From contig JAKTNV010000116.1 in the NCBI GenBank assembly GCA_022747635.1, positions 582,001 to 646,000 on the forward strand: 64,000 bases of DNA, given 5' to 3'. Positions 25,794 to 37,130 of the stretch are shown here, in pieces. Source of the DNA: Hetaerina americana (lineage: Eukaryota > Arthropoda > Insecta > Odonata > Calopterygidae). The notes beneath the pieces are model-generated. The model worked only from the letters and a program-made list of their open reading frames with translations, was not told the DNA's origin and made no database searches. The first letter of the stretch is position 1; each line of letters opens with the position of its first letter. The position numbers and the translations under genes were made by a program.

Positions 25794-25945
25794 CCGGACT
25801 AAAACCTTGGCGTGGTGGAAGGGCTTGTGCGTTTGTGCGCTCCGATGACCCCTAGAGGTGTGCTGGCGGGAGTAATAATAATTGCTCCTGGTAGGGTCAC
25901 CCATGCCAGATAGGTCGAAGGTTAGGAGTCAAACGAAAGGTAATC
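25788..25945 (+). mobile_element. Detached 5' end of RTE-like retrotransposon
   Basis: 25894-25940 is almost identical to 43257-43303, the start of RTE copy B (GGTCACCCATGCCAGATAGG...). The preceding 106 bases (GGACTAAAACCTTGGCGTGG...) look like the true 5' leader that copy B lacks. No coding part follows, so only the 5' UTR is present. It abuts the (TA)n array directly. Confidence 0.75.
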
Positions 25946-26460
25946 CGGAAGCACCGAAATTAACGTGATAAGCTATTTTGTGGACGAGTCCGCATCCACC
26001 CCCCGCATGTTCTCCATGAGGATGAAAGCAATTGTGAGTGCATTGGACGCGAGAAGTACTTGAAAGCATTATCAAGGTATTGCACAGTTTTCCCTCCAAT
26101 AGTTGTCGTCGAATTCCAATAAAAGTTAGAGTGAAACTTGGTATCAAATTTGCTTAGGGAATTAATAGTTATCTATTTATCGATCTGTTCTCTGTAAATA
26201 TGTGGCATTTAGTTTAAATTCATTTTACTCGTTACTTGGCCAATTTTTTATTGTTCATATAAAAATCTACATTCTTTAAATTGGAATTGTTCAGTAAGAG
26301 ATTGAGATGATGTCAGAGGTTAGTTTAAACGTTCACTTTTGCACATTTGTGAATTCACACACATGTAAATATGGACAGGCATATAAATAGCTCTCTATTT
26401 TACATATCATACACGAATGCACAGGTATATACAAACACACACACAGGCATATACACGCAT
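25946..26460. other. No gene seen
   Basis: Short anonymous stretch between the RTE fragment and the next microsatellite. Confidence 0.4.
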
Positions 26461-26469
26461 GCATGTATG

Positions 26470-26507
<38 letters not shown>

Positions 26508-26572
26508 CATATATATGTAAATATACATATGTGTGTATATATACATATATACACATATATGTGTGTATATAT

Positions 26573-26604
<32 letters not shown>

Positions 26605-26749
26605 ATATATATGTATATATACATATATATGTAAATATACATATATGTGTAGATATACATATATACACATATATGTATGTATATATATACATATATATAT
26701 ATGTAAATATATATATAGAAATATATATATATATACACGCATATACATT
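26461..26749. repeat. Compound TA / TACA / TATG microsatellite
   Basis: Degenerate TA-based repeat with frequent ACATA and GTGTG interruptions. It abuts the 3' end of RTE copy A, so part may have grown from that element's simple-repeat tail. Open frames of Ile/Tyr/His are artefacts. Confidence 0.93.
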
Positions 26750-28122
26750 TTTATTATTATTCATTATTATTAGGTAATCTACCGGTTGAGGTAGGTTTTT
26801 GGATTGACACATCTACCAAATAAATATTTTGTGATTCCTAACAAAATACAAAATCCAGTATCCTATTCTGCATCAGGTCCCTCTTCATCTCCGAGTACTT
26901 TCTTCCTCCCTGCATCTTGTCCAACATCCCTGTCCTGTTCCTTTCCTTTCCTCGTTTGCCTAATATTCTCCCCTCTATTACAGTCTTCAACATCCCACTG
27001 CCGGCCAATACCCCCTTCATCCACTTTCCTGCCTCAATTGGATTTATCCCAACAAACCCCTCTCTTCGCCCACCATACCAAGTGCTTCCTCATTTGTTTT
27101 CTTCTCGGTACATTTAACCTTCTCCATTCCTCCCCACATCCCCATTTCAAAAGCCTCCAGCCTACGTCTATCCTCCAACTTCAACGACCACGTTTCCGAG
27201 CCGTACATGGCTACGCTCCGAATCAAAGTTTTTACGAGTCTTTTCTTGATATCCTTACTCTGCGTCCCCGTCATCAACTCCGTCCTCCTTGTGAAAGCCT
27301 CTTTGCCTAGCGCAATTCTTCTCCTTACGTCCCTACTACTTTGACCGTGTTGGTCCAAAAAACTTCCTAGATATGTAAACTGTTCTACCTGCACTAGTTT
27401 TTGCCCGCCTATTTTAATGTTTAGCTTAGCCTTTTTATTTCTAGAAAATCGCATAAACTTTGTTTTATTAATATTGATTTTCATCCCATACCTGTCGCAC
27501 TGAATTTACAATTCACTCACCAATGCTTGCAACCCCTTGGCTGACTGACAAACTAAAGCTTGGTCATTAGTGAACCTAACTGATTTTACGAATTCCCCGC
27601 CCACTTTCATTCCTACCTCCAGTTCTTCCCATGCCTCTTTGATCATTTCCTCTGCATACAGGTTGAACAGCAACGTTGATAATGGGCAACCCTGCCTTAC
27701 ACCTCTTCCTAACACTGCCCATCCGGACTCCCCGTTCTCCACTCGCACCTGAGCAGTCTAAGACATGTACAGGTTGCGGATTAGTCTCCTTTCCCTCCAA
27801 TCTATTCCTACTTTCTTCAATATACTCATTAGTTTTTCCCGATTCACTCAATCAAACGCTTTTTCGAAATCTACGAAACAGGCAAATACCACCTGGTTGT
27901 ATTCTAAATTCCTCTCGATTAATAATCTTATTACTGGAATGACATCGCACGTACCTCTCCCCTACCTAAACCCAAACTAGTCATTCCCTAAGTAATCATT
28001 TTCCCTACTCTCTATCATTTGTTTATGATCCTGAGAACAACTTTAGCTGCGTGGGATATCAAACTTATAGACCTGTAGTCCTCACATGACATAGCCTTTA
28101 CCTTTTTCGGAATAGGAACTAA
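26750..28122 (-). mobile_element. RTE-like retrotransposon copy A, 5'-truncated
   Basis: The minus strand carries the C-terminal half of a reverse transcriptase and a 3' UTR. The 3' end (rc of 26755-26800) is shared with copy B: CCAAAAACCTACCT then a TTACCTAATAATAA tail. The 5' truncation lies at about 28122, where a (TA)/(CA) array begins. The element is dead: the palm is split into several frames and the catalytic box is changed. Confidence 0.88.
27044..27748 (-). pseudogene. Reverse transcriptase palm/thumb, RTE copy A
   Basis: Two frames (27748-27506 and 27484-27044) give RT blocks in order: GRGVRQGCPLSTLLFNLY, RFTNDQALVCQSAKGLQ (the FADD box, here F-T-N-D), GMKININKTKFMRF, FTYLGSFLDQHG, then MYGSETWSL. 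A TAA in place of a sense codon at about 27505-27507 separates them. Family members reverse-transcribe their own RNA at nicked target DNA. The Asp-to-Asn change at 27566-27568 removes a metal ligand. Confidence 0.88.
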
Positions 28123-28137
28123 CACACATATATATAA

Positions 28138-28139
<2 letters not shown>

Positions 28140-28181
<42 letters not shown>

Positions 28182-28226
28182 CACACACACACACTCGTGT
28201 GTGTATATATATATATATATATATAA
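28140..28226. repeat. (TA)n-(CA)n-(TA)n microsatellite
   Basis: TA units, then ACACACACAC/GTGTGT, then TA units. It marks the 5' truncation point of RTE copy A. Confidence 0.95.
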
Positions 28227-29854
28227 TTTACATAGCTCCCTTTGGGATAGAAGATCTAGATCTCCCCCAACCCCAAATCAGGTAGCCTATGTTTAAGTGA
28301 ATGAAATTGAGTTCCGAAGAGCAAATAAGTATTGAAAGATTAGCATAAAAGAGAATTGGTTAAACAGTTTCGGTCTTTCTCGAAATTTCACGCTAAGAGT
28401 TCCAAGATCAGGTAGCCTGTATTACAAGAGGTATGTTGCGTGTAAACATGAAGTATTTGTAGAATGCAATCTTGAGTGAGTGTGAAAGAAAGAGAGAAAG
28501 CGTGCAGTAAATCACAAATCACTTATAGAATATCACCGAGAAGTGTTTTTTGACACGTATTCGAATCACTGGCGTGTGTAGAGATTAGGATATTTTCCGA
28601 CCACCGACACCTTTCGAAGATGTCGTTCGCCTCTGCATTCCCCTGATTCCTGATTGCTGTTCACTCTTTTTGGATTACCCGTTGTAGTCTACGATTGTAA
28701 ACCAAGCCTGAGAAGAGACACTGCCGAAACGGCTTTCGGTCAGAAGATTTGGCCACTCTTTGGCGCCGTCTCAACCATACGATAGTCGCACATGTGACCA
28801 TGGTAACCACTATTGTTCCGATGCCACAGACTGATCATTCGTTGATTCCGCCAGCTCGTGAGAGAACTACTTGCGTGCTTAGTGAGTTTAGCCTGTCTGT
28901 TACTGAATAATTTCGCATACTGCGTGCAATTAATCGTTCTATTTTGTCAAGAGCATTTGCTCAAACGCTTCTGCCCTACATGTCATCCCTCTCACTTGGC
29001 CATCACAATGATTAGATACGATCTTCCGCTGTGACACACTTTACCTCGTGCATAACTATTAAACACTATTTTAAATTTCAAATAGTATTATTTCGCAATG
29101 CCATGATGATGTAAGCAGGTGTTAATAGGGAGACGGGCTCAGGCCTCACAGTCGGCCTCAACGCTTCCGCACCTCACAACCCACATCCATATTTACGGCG
29201 TGCGTGTTTCGATTGGGACGTTTGACAATCGGCGAGGGGCGTTCGAAGATTGGGGTTAAAGGATTGAATAATGCAGAAATGCAAGGGGGGCTCGGATGGG
29301 AAAGGGTTGGGCCGTATGAGTCGAGGGAAGATAGGTCAGGGAGAGTGGCGGTAGCCAGCATTTCGCCGGAATTGCCTCGTTTGAGGAAAAAAATCAATTG
29401 GTTGGTGAGTAGTCTGAGGCAGGAGACGGGGAGAATGGAGCGAGGGGGGTGTAGGGCATAAGGGTGAAGGTGAGTCGTGGCATCATTATCCCCGTGAAAA
29501 AACTCCTCGACGCACAATGCTTATCGAGTGAGCGACGAAACTTCTTCGGTGACGTCTTGCCCCCTTGCTCACACGTGGACGAGCTGTGGATTGAACGCCA
29601 GGCTCAGGTCAAAAATCGCGACCTCTTCAACCTCACCACTCTCTAATCTCCTTCATCCATTGTGTTGAGGGCGTTTGACGCGAGTGAAGGCACAATAATC
29701 CCGCTGAAGTGGCGGAGTGGATGGTTTGGGGAACGAGAAATCGAATGGTCGCGTGCAAAGGGCCGTGGATGTATATACGTCGAGATAGATAAAGAATCGC
29801 AAATCTTGTTCAACTCACCCCGTAGAGAGTGGTAGGAGGACATTTGCATTCACC
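28227..29854. other. No gene seen
   Basis: Unique-looking sequence. A short phrase, ATCAGGTAGCCTRTRTT, occurs twice (about 28277 and 28409). At about 28706-28735 there is CCTGAGAAGAGACACTGCCGAAACGG, a weak version of the stem-plus-GAAAC motif seen in the fold-backs. No supported coding region. Confidence 0.4.
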
Positions 29855-29998
29855 GTGACACCCGGGGTTACCCAGGAAGAGCTGGTACCCGAAAAATCAA
29901 ACTACTCAGCTAGAGTTGAGGGTGCCCAGAAGCTTCCTCCGAAATCGAACCCGGATCCTTCGGTCAGTCACCCTGCCCTCTAGACACTACATTACCAC
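29855..29998 (-). mobile_element. tRNA-derived SINE, family A copy 2
   Basis: The minus strand matches family A copies at 2925-3175 and 62670-62862. The B-box-like block is GGGTTCGATTTCGG (about 29954-29941), followed by the GGGCACC... and TGATTTTTCGGGTACC blocks. Diverged and short. Confidence 0.65.
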
Positions 29999-32114
29999 GT
30001 ACGTATATTTCTTAACAGACGTGAGCAAATTCATTTTTCTTAAACTGGAGCGCTTTAAGAGTTTATTCTTGATTGATATATAATACGTAGATTTATAATA
30101 AACAATAAACGGCGATATTCGTCGTGATACGTCCAAGTGTGCCTTTTGTGTATTTCCCCTTGCTTTCCCTAATAAACAGCGAATAATGTTTCACATAACT
30201 GAGCACTCATCGTCCTGTTACCCAAATAAACGTGTCCGGCCTTTCCCTTTGCCTTCTTTGTGACCAAAATACTACTAACGAGTATGTTTTTGGTTGGACG
30301 TAAAACTTTCATGCAAAACGGGTTCGCTCAATTTTCCGTGAATAATTAAAGGTCTCTATTTTTGGAAGCAGGGCAGCATCCAACGCGCCAACGACCTAAT
30401 TGCACGCTTCGGAATTAGATGTGCTTTCCGATCACACTAATAAAGGGAATCGTCGACTCCTTCTTTCGTGCTAAGTCTACCAAGAAAACAGTCACCGTTT
30501 TTCAATTTGAGACAAAGTAGTGCAAAATGCCATTCCTGATGACTTGTCTATTTCACCTGCTTAACGTTTTAAACAATCCCAGAAATTGGTATTCAAGTCT
30601 CGATTCCTTCATACGCTTCCCGGGTGGAGTTTTCCTCCCGCTATATGGACAATATTTCACGGATTTTTCCTCATTTAGTGGTGGCTCATGTTTCTCACTT
30701 GACCTTTTTCCTTGAACTTTCCATAGACCTTGAAATTTCTTCTCAAAAAGTTATCCTCAAAGACAGTAAAATCATTTCAAAGTTAAAGAGGGAATCTCAA
30801 GACGATGGAATGCGGCTTTCCGGGAAAGATGCTTAGGTGGACAGGGGGCTGGGTATGTCAAGGCAATCAATCCCCCCGTCGTTAGTTCTTGCCGTAAATG
30901 TCTTCTTTATCTTCCAGCATTTGCCAAGCAGAAATGCAAATAATAAGACCGTTCTTATGAGACGCATGAGAAGAAAAAGTAAGATATCACCTGCCAAAAA
31001 TAAAGAAATAATATTATGAGAAATAATATTATAAAGAAGTAATAATAGAAGAAATAATATTATATCAAGGCACAAATGTCGGACTTTGTGAATATTAAAT
31101 TCGTCGAATAACTCGGAAAATTATTTTGGTCAACTTGATAAATCACCCTTAGCGCAAATGAATTGTTCTGACGGTCATTGATATCGAGCCTGTTGAATCT
31201 CAAATCGATTGAATGCGTTGAGACTCTAAAGGGCGCATGGGTCAGAGTCGGACGGGTGGTGGTGTGGAGGGAGACCTTGGAATAGCCTTGTGTTCACGAC
31301 GAGGTCAATGAAGGGTGCGCGTATCCTGAGGGCCAGTCGGGGAAGTTCCCCAGGATCACGGATTCGATCGAGAAGAGTGGAGGGAGGCGATTAGGGGGGA
31401 GGGTGGGAGGGGGGGAGGGAGGGAGGTGGGGCGGACGGATTCGTTCTGGCCGCCGGGCCAAGGGTCTATCCGCCTCTCCCAGACAAAACTCCGGTCCTTT
31501 CCTCCCAAAGCGAGACGGCGTTAGGCGTTACCGAGGAGCGGCGTGAGGTGGAGGGGGCAGGAAGGAAGAAGCCTGAGTCCGTAGTCCTTCGAAAGACACA
31601 TTTCCAGCAAAGCAGTGCATTTCCCGCCTAGCATCTCGCGTCTGACGAAACTGCTTGGTTGTTAAGTTGACAGCTGATGGATATCTGACAGATAAGCAGG
31701 TCAAAAATGTGTGCTTGACAGGCAGTAGTCCTTTTGGGATGCAATTCTTTCTCGAAGGTGAGCAATTCTCACTCAGGGCAGATGGGAAGAGAGATTTTAT
31801 TACTTTCTTCTGAGCTAAATTATGGAAATCGATGATATAAGTTTCAAAACTAAGGTAAATGATCTGCATTAGAGAGGTCGGGAAGATGATTTCCGAGTAA
31901 GATAGGCTGGAACAAGTGGGAGGGTTATGCTTTTTTGGGAACGAGATAACGATGCTGGAAAAGGTAAGAGGGATATAGTACTTAATCCTTAATAATGTAC
32001 CTAATAAGTTAGGGTAGGAATGGTGGGGACGGAATTCCATCCAAAATAAACAACCAACCACTTCAAATAGTACTAACATGGACATAAAGAAGCAAATAGT
32101 GAAAACTTACGAGA
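29999..32114. other. No gene seen; small repeats
   Basis: Anonymous sequence. A degenerate AAATAATATTAT repeat lies at 31003-31066. A purine/G-rich tract lies at 31380-31435. A 23-base segment at 31195-31217 recurs exactly inside the TA array at 32138-32160. The 185-codon minus frame at 31528-32085 has no domain. Confidence 0.4.
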
Positions 32115-32397
<283 letters not shown>

Positions 32398-32656
32398 ACT
32401 CATATATACAGAAACAGATATAAGGAAAAGGGATAGGAACACATATAAAGGACGAACACAATAGAGGTGGGGAAGGCGGAATCGAACGGATCACAAGAGT
32501 AAAAATATTTCCTTGACCGGGACTCGAACCTCGGATCTTTCCACTTGCCGGGCGGATGCTCTTAACCACTTGAGCTATCGAGGAAACGTAATTTACCCTG
32601 AGATCCGTGGGTCTAATATGTCGCCAAGCGCCCCGATTCTTTAGCCAAGAGATGGC
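32398..32656 (-). mobile_element. tRNA-derived SINE, family B copy 1
   Basis: Minus strand. From the 5' side: leader (CGCCATCTCTTGGCT...), tRNA-like domain (about 32585-32515) with GATAGCTCAAGTGGTTAAG as A-box region and GGTTCGAGTCCCGG as B-box, then a body ending CTGTTTCTGTATATATGAG that continues into (TA)n. Copies at 43033, 62895, 63352 and inverted at 63530 share the same structure. Both sides here are TA arrays. Confidence 0.85.
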
Positions 32657-32657
32657 G

Positions 32658-32714
<57 letters not shown>
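32657..32714. repeat. (TA)n microsatellite
   Basis: Uninterrupted TA tract between a family B SINE and a Penelope-type tail. Confidence 0.96.
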
Positions 32715-32717
<3 letters not shown>

Positions 32718-32719
32718 AT

Positions 32720-32874
32720 CAGTAATGATTACTTCTATATCTTCAGAGGAAGACGGATTGTTTCCGTCGAAATATCAAGAAAATACGTGTGAGTGTTCTC
32801 TTTTTTTTTGTGTTTCTATATTATGTGTTACTGTGTATTGTACTATTCGGCACTTCCGTGTTACGTCTATGAAA

Positions 32875-32876
<2 letters not shown>
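32720..32876 (+). mobile_element. Penelope-type 3' tail, solo copy
   Basis: Matches the right arm of fold-back 1 and the flanking 23641-23675: ATTACTTCT...GAAGACGG...TCCGTCGAAATATCAAG, then GTGTGAGTGTTC, poly-T, GTGTTTCTATATT, CGGCACTTCCGTGTTACG, ending in (TA)n. The hammerhead-like core is mutated here (CAGAGGAAG in place of CCGATGAAG). Confidence 0.75.

Positions 32877-32931
<55 letters not shown>
32877..32931. repeat. (TA)n microsatellite
   Basis: TA tract following the Penelope-type tail and ending at a 13-bp-arm hairpin. Confidence 0.96.
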
Positions 32932-32933
<2 letters not shown>

Positions 32934-32934
<1 letters not shown>

Positions 32935-32967
32935 TCTACACATCTATAGATCTGTAGATGTGTAGAC
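32934..32967. repeat. Hairpin, 13-bp perfect arms, 8-base loop
   Basis: Bases 32934-32946 (GTCTACACATCTA) are the exact reverse complement of 32955-32967. It sits exactly between a TA array and an RT remnant. Confidence 0.85.
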
Positions 32968-33200
32968 GATGAGAACAGCTGTTAAAAGAAAGTTGGAGGC
33001 GATAGAAATGTGACGATATAGAAAAATGATGAAAATGAAATGGATGTTAAGAGCAAATCAGATGAAGAAGTGCTTCGAAGAGGGGGTGATGAGAGAAGCC
33101 TGTTTAGGACACTGGTAAGAAGAATAGGGAAACTATTCTAATCCATTCACAGGCAACATAGATTACTGAAAACCATAAGTGAAAGAAACCTAGATTTTAT
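32966..33200 (+). pseudogene. RTE-like reverse transcriptase C-terminus, relic
   Basis: Two overlapping frames give the end of an RTE-type RT: KRKLEAIEM then a stop then RYRKMMKMKWMLRANQMKK, and in another frame RTLVRRIGKLF and HRLLKTISERN. These correspond to the C-terminal LEAFEMW...EEVL...LLGHI...GLLKTI blocks of the family. 5' truncated and frameshifted. It differs from RTE copies A-C and may match the family of 49525-50030. Confidence 0.55.
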
Positions 33201-33239
33201 GATTTAAAGAGGAACTCCATCGATCAAAAACGAGCAGCA

Positions 33240-34380
33240 GATAATAGTAAATGTCGGTCTAAAGAGCTGTTTAGTGGATAAAGAAAATGGCAGGGAACAG
33301 GATTGTTTGGAGAGCCGCTACAAACAAATCCTCTGTTCGATAACCTGTGATGATGTGTATTTGAGTCATGAAAAAATTGGAAGCTGTCACAGAATGTCAT
33401 AAATAATTATTCCGTCAGAGTGAAGAGGAAGAGTATTCGAAAAGTTGCTAGTTCCGACAGCGTTCGAGTGACCTCAGGAGTACTTCAGGGAAGTGTGATC
33501 GGGCCGCTGCTTTTCTTGATTTTTGTTTAAGATTTGAACCACGAAGTGAAAAGTAAGATTTCGTTGTTCGCGGATGGCACTGTGATTTACGGAGAAGATA
33601 TGCGGGGATGAGGATCGTTTAACTCTAGCAGAGGATCTAGATTGCATTAGTAAATGGCGTTCTAAATGGGGATTGTCATTAAACCTTAATAATGATCGGT
33701 GGTAAATTTCTTTACAAGATCAAAGTGAATTGTTTACAAATTAGCTGGAGTTGACCTAGAAGTAGTTGATACGGTAAAACCTAGGTAGTGTTAAATTCGC
33801 TTAAGACTTAACTTTGGGGACCCACCTACGTAAAATCTGCGGGCAAGCAAATAAAATATTGGGATTTATTAAGCGCATTGTCGGCTAAAGTTACTCGAAG
33901 GTCAAGGAACGTTGTTACCACGCTCTTGTAAGGCCTGATTTAGAATACGCATGTATCGTATGGGATCCGAGTGAAAAAGGTCTCATTCGGGAAATTGATA
34001 AGGTTCAACGCCGGGCAGCCAATTTTATTAAAAACTGTTACGACACAACGAAAAGCGTCACTGTAATGCTTATGGAGTTGGGGTGGGAATCATTAGAAGA
34101 AAGACTGTTCAGCTTACTAAATAAATTCAGATCCGTATGTTTCACCACCGAGGTCTCGCAAATAACTTGCACTCCAACATACATTGGTCGCTTGGATCAT
34201 GTAAATAATATTCGGGAAATAGATGCCAGAACTAGCAAACCCAAGGACTCCCTTCCTTTCACGAACAATACGGGATAGCAACTGCAGGGTTATAGATAGC
34301 AAAAATTCAACTTGCCATCCTCAGCGTCTCGGGAATAATTAAATCTACTAAATTTCATGCACTTTCACCAACCTCGTGTG
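33240..34380 (+). pseudogene. CR1-like reverse transcriptase, 3' half, decayed
   Basis: The plus strand gives VRVTSGVLQGSVIGPLLF, a TAA at 33528-33530, then KISLFADGTVIYGE, in which the second Asp of FADD is Gly. After a frameshift come ALVRPDLEYACIVWDPSE, IDKVQRRAANFI and GWESLEERLFSLL, to about 34270. This is the palm-to-C-terminus order of CR1/Jockey-group LINEs. Several nonsense codons and frameshifts make it inactive. It may be the same lineage as the left-edge element, but no common segment is available to compare. Confidence 0.82.
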
Positions 34381-35799
34381 TTTTGTTATCTTAACCCTCC
34401 TCTCCGCATGACCGCATTAGAATTCCATTAAATAATGTAGTGCTCTTCACAGTATTGCTTGCTCTGCCTCTTCTGTTTTTAAGTTTCCCCTTCCATCCCT
34501 CGTCTCTCTCTGTGGGAGGGACCCTCCCGCTACCTGCAGCGTTGGGTCACATTCCCTACCTGTGTCCTTGGGGGAGGAGACCGCTGTATGTTGCATGTTC
34601 CATTTGGTAGTGAAATTTCGCCTTCTTGCTTTTCAAATTCTAGCTTTCACGTTATTGGATAATTTTTTACTTTAAGCAGTAAAGGGGACGGAAAAAACCC
34701 AGGCTCTCAGCCGGAGTCACCCTCAAGTTTCCTTTTTTTTAAATTCATTGTTGCCGAGCACTCACACTCGCGTATACACGAACACACGCGCTGATACAGT
34801 CATGGAAACAGGAATGGTCCAATGGAAGGGCCTTTTCTTCGGGGAAGCGATTCCTTTTTACGAACGCCGTGATCCTTAAGTTTTATTACGACCGGATGAG
34901 AAAGTGTAACTATCGGCGTTTGTGCTACCTTTATTCCCTCGGGCGATTCTTGAATTATAGGGGGTTTTTCGTCCCGTCCTCACAATCTGCGTGTGGATGT
35001 GTGTACGTGGTCATTTATGGCCGATGTAGTTAAATGTCGGAGAAACGAGGAAATAGCCGAATGAAGGGAGGAGGGAGTGATAATCTCACGTTGCGAAAGA
35101 AAAGGGCGGGGCGGGTAAATGGGCGCTTTGATCGAAGCATTGTCAATCGTTTTGCTTTTGATGAAAATTTTGTTGAATCGAGGTCAACTCATTCAGATAA
35201 GCGTTCCGGTGAACGGATTATATTCAATTTTATTACATATCTTTCTTCACTCATGACTTAATCCTTCACCCAATGAATACTTTCGATGAATTAATGCCAC
35301 CGGTTGAATTATACTCTCATTCTATTAAATGTAATGTAGATGTAATGCAACATTTCAGGGGGATAGTAACGTAAATAATCTTCAAGAAAGTACGGACTTC
35401 TTATTGCTCAAAGGATGAGTTTCCGATAATCTTGAAACCCTCGAGTCATTTTAACCGAATATTATGAATCAAATTGTTTGCAGTAAGTAGACCAATTATG
35501 AGTGATAATATTAAAGACGAATGGACTCTTCAGGAGCGGTTGGATCTCCTTAAAGTCTGGGATTTGATTCAGGGCTCACATATTCAGATTCCTGCACAGA
35601 AGGAATCAACTTCATTAGTCCCTCTTTTTCTATTTTCACAGTATGAAGATGTATTGAATTATACATCATATTTTAGCGATCATTTACATGTACACAATAC
35701 CTTGAAAGCCACCCTGCCCCAAGCGTGTGTGGCGGGGTGGCTTTCGGGTCCGTGTAAAGGGACCAGCCGTGCATGTAGATATATAGTATTATCTACAAG
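34381..35799. other. No gene seen; one strong hairpin
   Basis: Anonymous sequence. At 35704-35714 and 35735-35745 there is an 11-bp perfect hairpin (GAAAGCCACCC...GGGTGGCTTTC) with a 20-base loop. Confidence 0.45.
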
Positions 35800-36050
35800 C
35801 TTTATATAGTAGGCAGAGAAGAGGAGGGGGAGGTGTTTGAGAGGTGAGAAGAGGGGGAAGAGAAGGTAAACTGGCGTGTATGCTTGGGGGGAGGTGTAGA
35901 AGGTGGTTGGTCGTGTTTAATAAAATATATGTGGAATAACTAAGTTGATGATAACTTTGTAAGTCGAAACCCAGGTCGTGTTTAATAAAAATACATGTGG
36001 AAGAACTGAGTATTTCTTTTCTGATATGAATCGCTTCCACAAAGTGACGC
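35800..36050. mobile_element. Penelope-like 3' region with hammerhead-like motif
   Basis: Shares blocks with the Penelope-like tail at 42475-42610: CGCTTCCACAAAGTGA (36027-36042, reverse complement of 42479-42494) and the ACTTTGTAAGTYGAAACC block (35954-35971 versus 42583-42600). A 28-base phrase, GGTCGTGTTTAATAAAA...TGTGGAA, occurs twice in tandem (about 35909 and 35974). The two shared blocks are in opposite relative orientation compared with 42475-42610, so the region has been rearranged. Confidence 0.55.
35945..35977 (+). ncRNA. Candidate hammerhead-like ribozyme motif (degenerate)
   Basis: TTGATGA (35945-35951) matches the core CUGAUGA except C3 is T. A stem follows (AACTT/AAGTC, loop TGT, one mismatch at its base). 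Then GAAA at 35966-35969, a minimal stem III (CC, loop CA, GG), and GTC at 35975-35977, where cleavage would be expected. A69-U76 and two C-G pairs close stem III. Stem I pairing with the upstream flank is poor, so activity of this copy is unlikely. Penelope-like elements are known to carry minimal type I hammerheads. Confidence 0.4.
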
Positions 36051-37130
36051 CTCATACCATTCTATTTAACGGAGAGGATATTCTCTGATACTTATACCTA
36101 CTATTAATTAAATTTTTCTTCCATGGATCCCAGAATCTAGCTGCATATTCCAAATGCAGCCCCATTGAAGCGTAGTAACGTCTTTTTCTTAATTTTTCAT
36201 TAAATATCCTAATACAACCCGTTTAATGAAACCAAGCTCTATAAGGCTGACCCGTATATTCTTCTAATGTGCTTGCCCCATGAAAGGTTTGATCTCAGTG
36301 TGACAACAAAGTATTTGACCTGTTCTGAAACCCTTAAGGTGATCACATTCATTTTGAAATATACATGATTTTTATATTTTATTCTATCCCAAAACGTCAG
36401 TTACATTTTATGATATTTAATTCCTACCTGCCTTCCAAAGACCACGTTGGTATCTGATCTAAATCGATTAAGTGTAGCACTCCATCTTCTCGTGTCCTGA
36501 TTTATCTGTAAATCAATGTTGCGTCTGCAAATAATCTATGTTTATTGCTTACGTGGGGACTTAGGTCGTTAATCTATATCAAGAAGAATATGGGCTCTAT
36601 AACAATTCCCTTCGCCACTCCTGAAGTTAGGTCTCCCTCTAATCAACTCAACCTATGTACGACAACTTCTTGTGTGTGTGTCCCGATAATAAGTCTTTAA
36701 TCTAGTTCGTCACTGTCTCCTTAATACAGTAATGTATTAGTCTGTGTGCGAATTTCTCGAAGGATTTCTTGAAATTTAAAAATACACCAGCCATGTGTGT
36801 ATTCCTCTCCCAGATTCCATGGTATCTAGATTAAAGTGGCCAACTTCTATTTGCACAAGGCATGCTTTTCATAAACCAATGCTAATTAGAGTATAGAATA
36901 TTCTTGTTTCTGTCAAGAAACCCCATCATATTGCTAACTATAATAAGTTCTCATATTTTGCAGGATATCGGCATTACAAAGAAATCGGTCTGTAATTATT
37001 GGGGTCCTCCCCACTTTATTTTTTTAAGAATGCTCACCGTTCCCTTAATACACAATTACTGTAGTTGCGGTCTAAAGAACTCGTGCTTAGCTTTTTCCCT
37101 TCCCATTCCGGAATAGGACCTAGGAGCGTA
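36051..37130 (-). pseudogene. CR1-like reverse transcriptase, heavily decayed
   Basis: Reading the minus strand across frames gives LINE RT blocks in order: NYRPISL (about 36990), FLT...NILY, KKSFEK, SGVAKGIVIEPIFFL near 36590, VKYFVVTLRSNLSWGKHI near 36300, LGFIKRV, YASMGLHLEYAARFWDPWKK near 36150. This is the fingers-palm-thumb order of CR1/Jockey-group elements. Many stops and shifts are present and the FADD region is not recognisable. It reads toward the Penelope-like tail at 36050. Confidence 0.7.
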
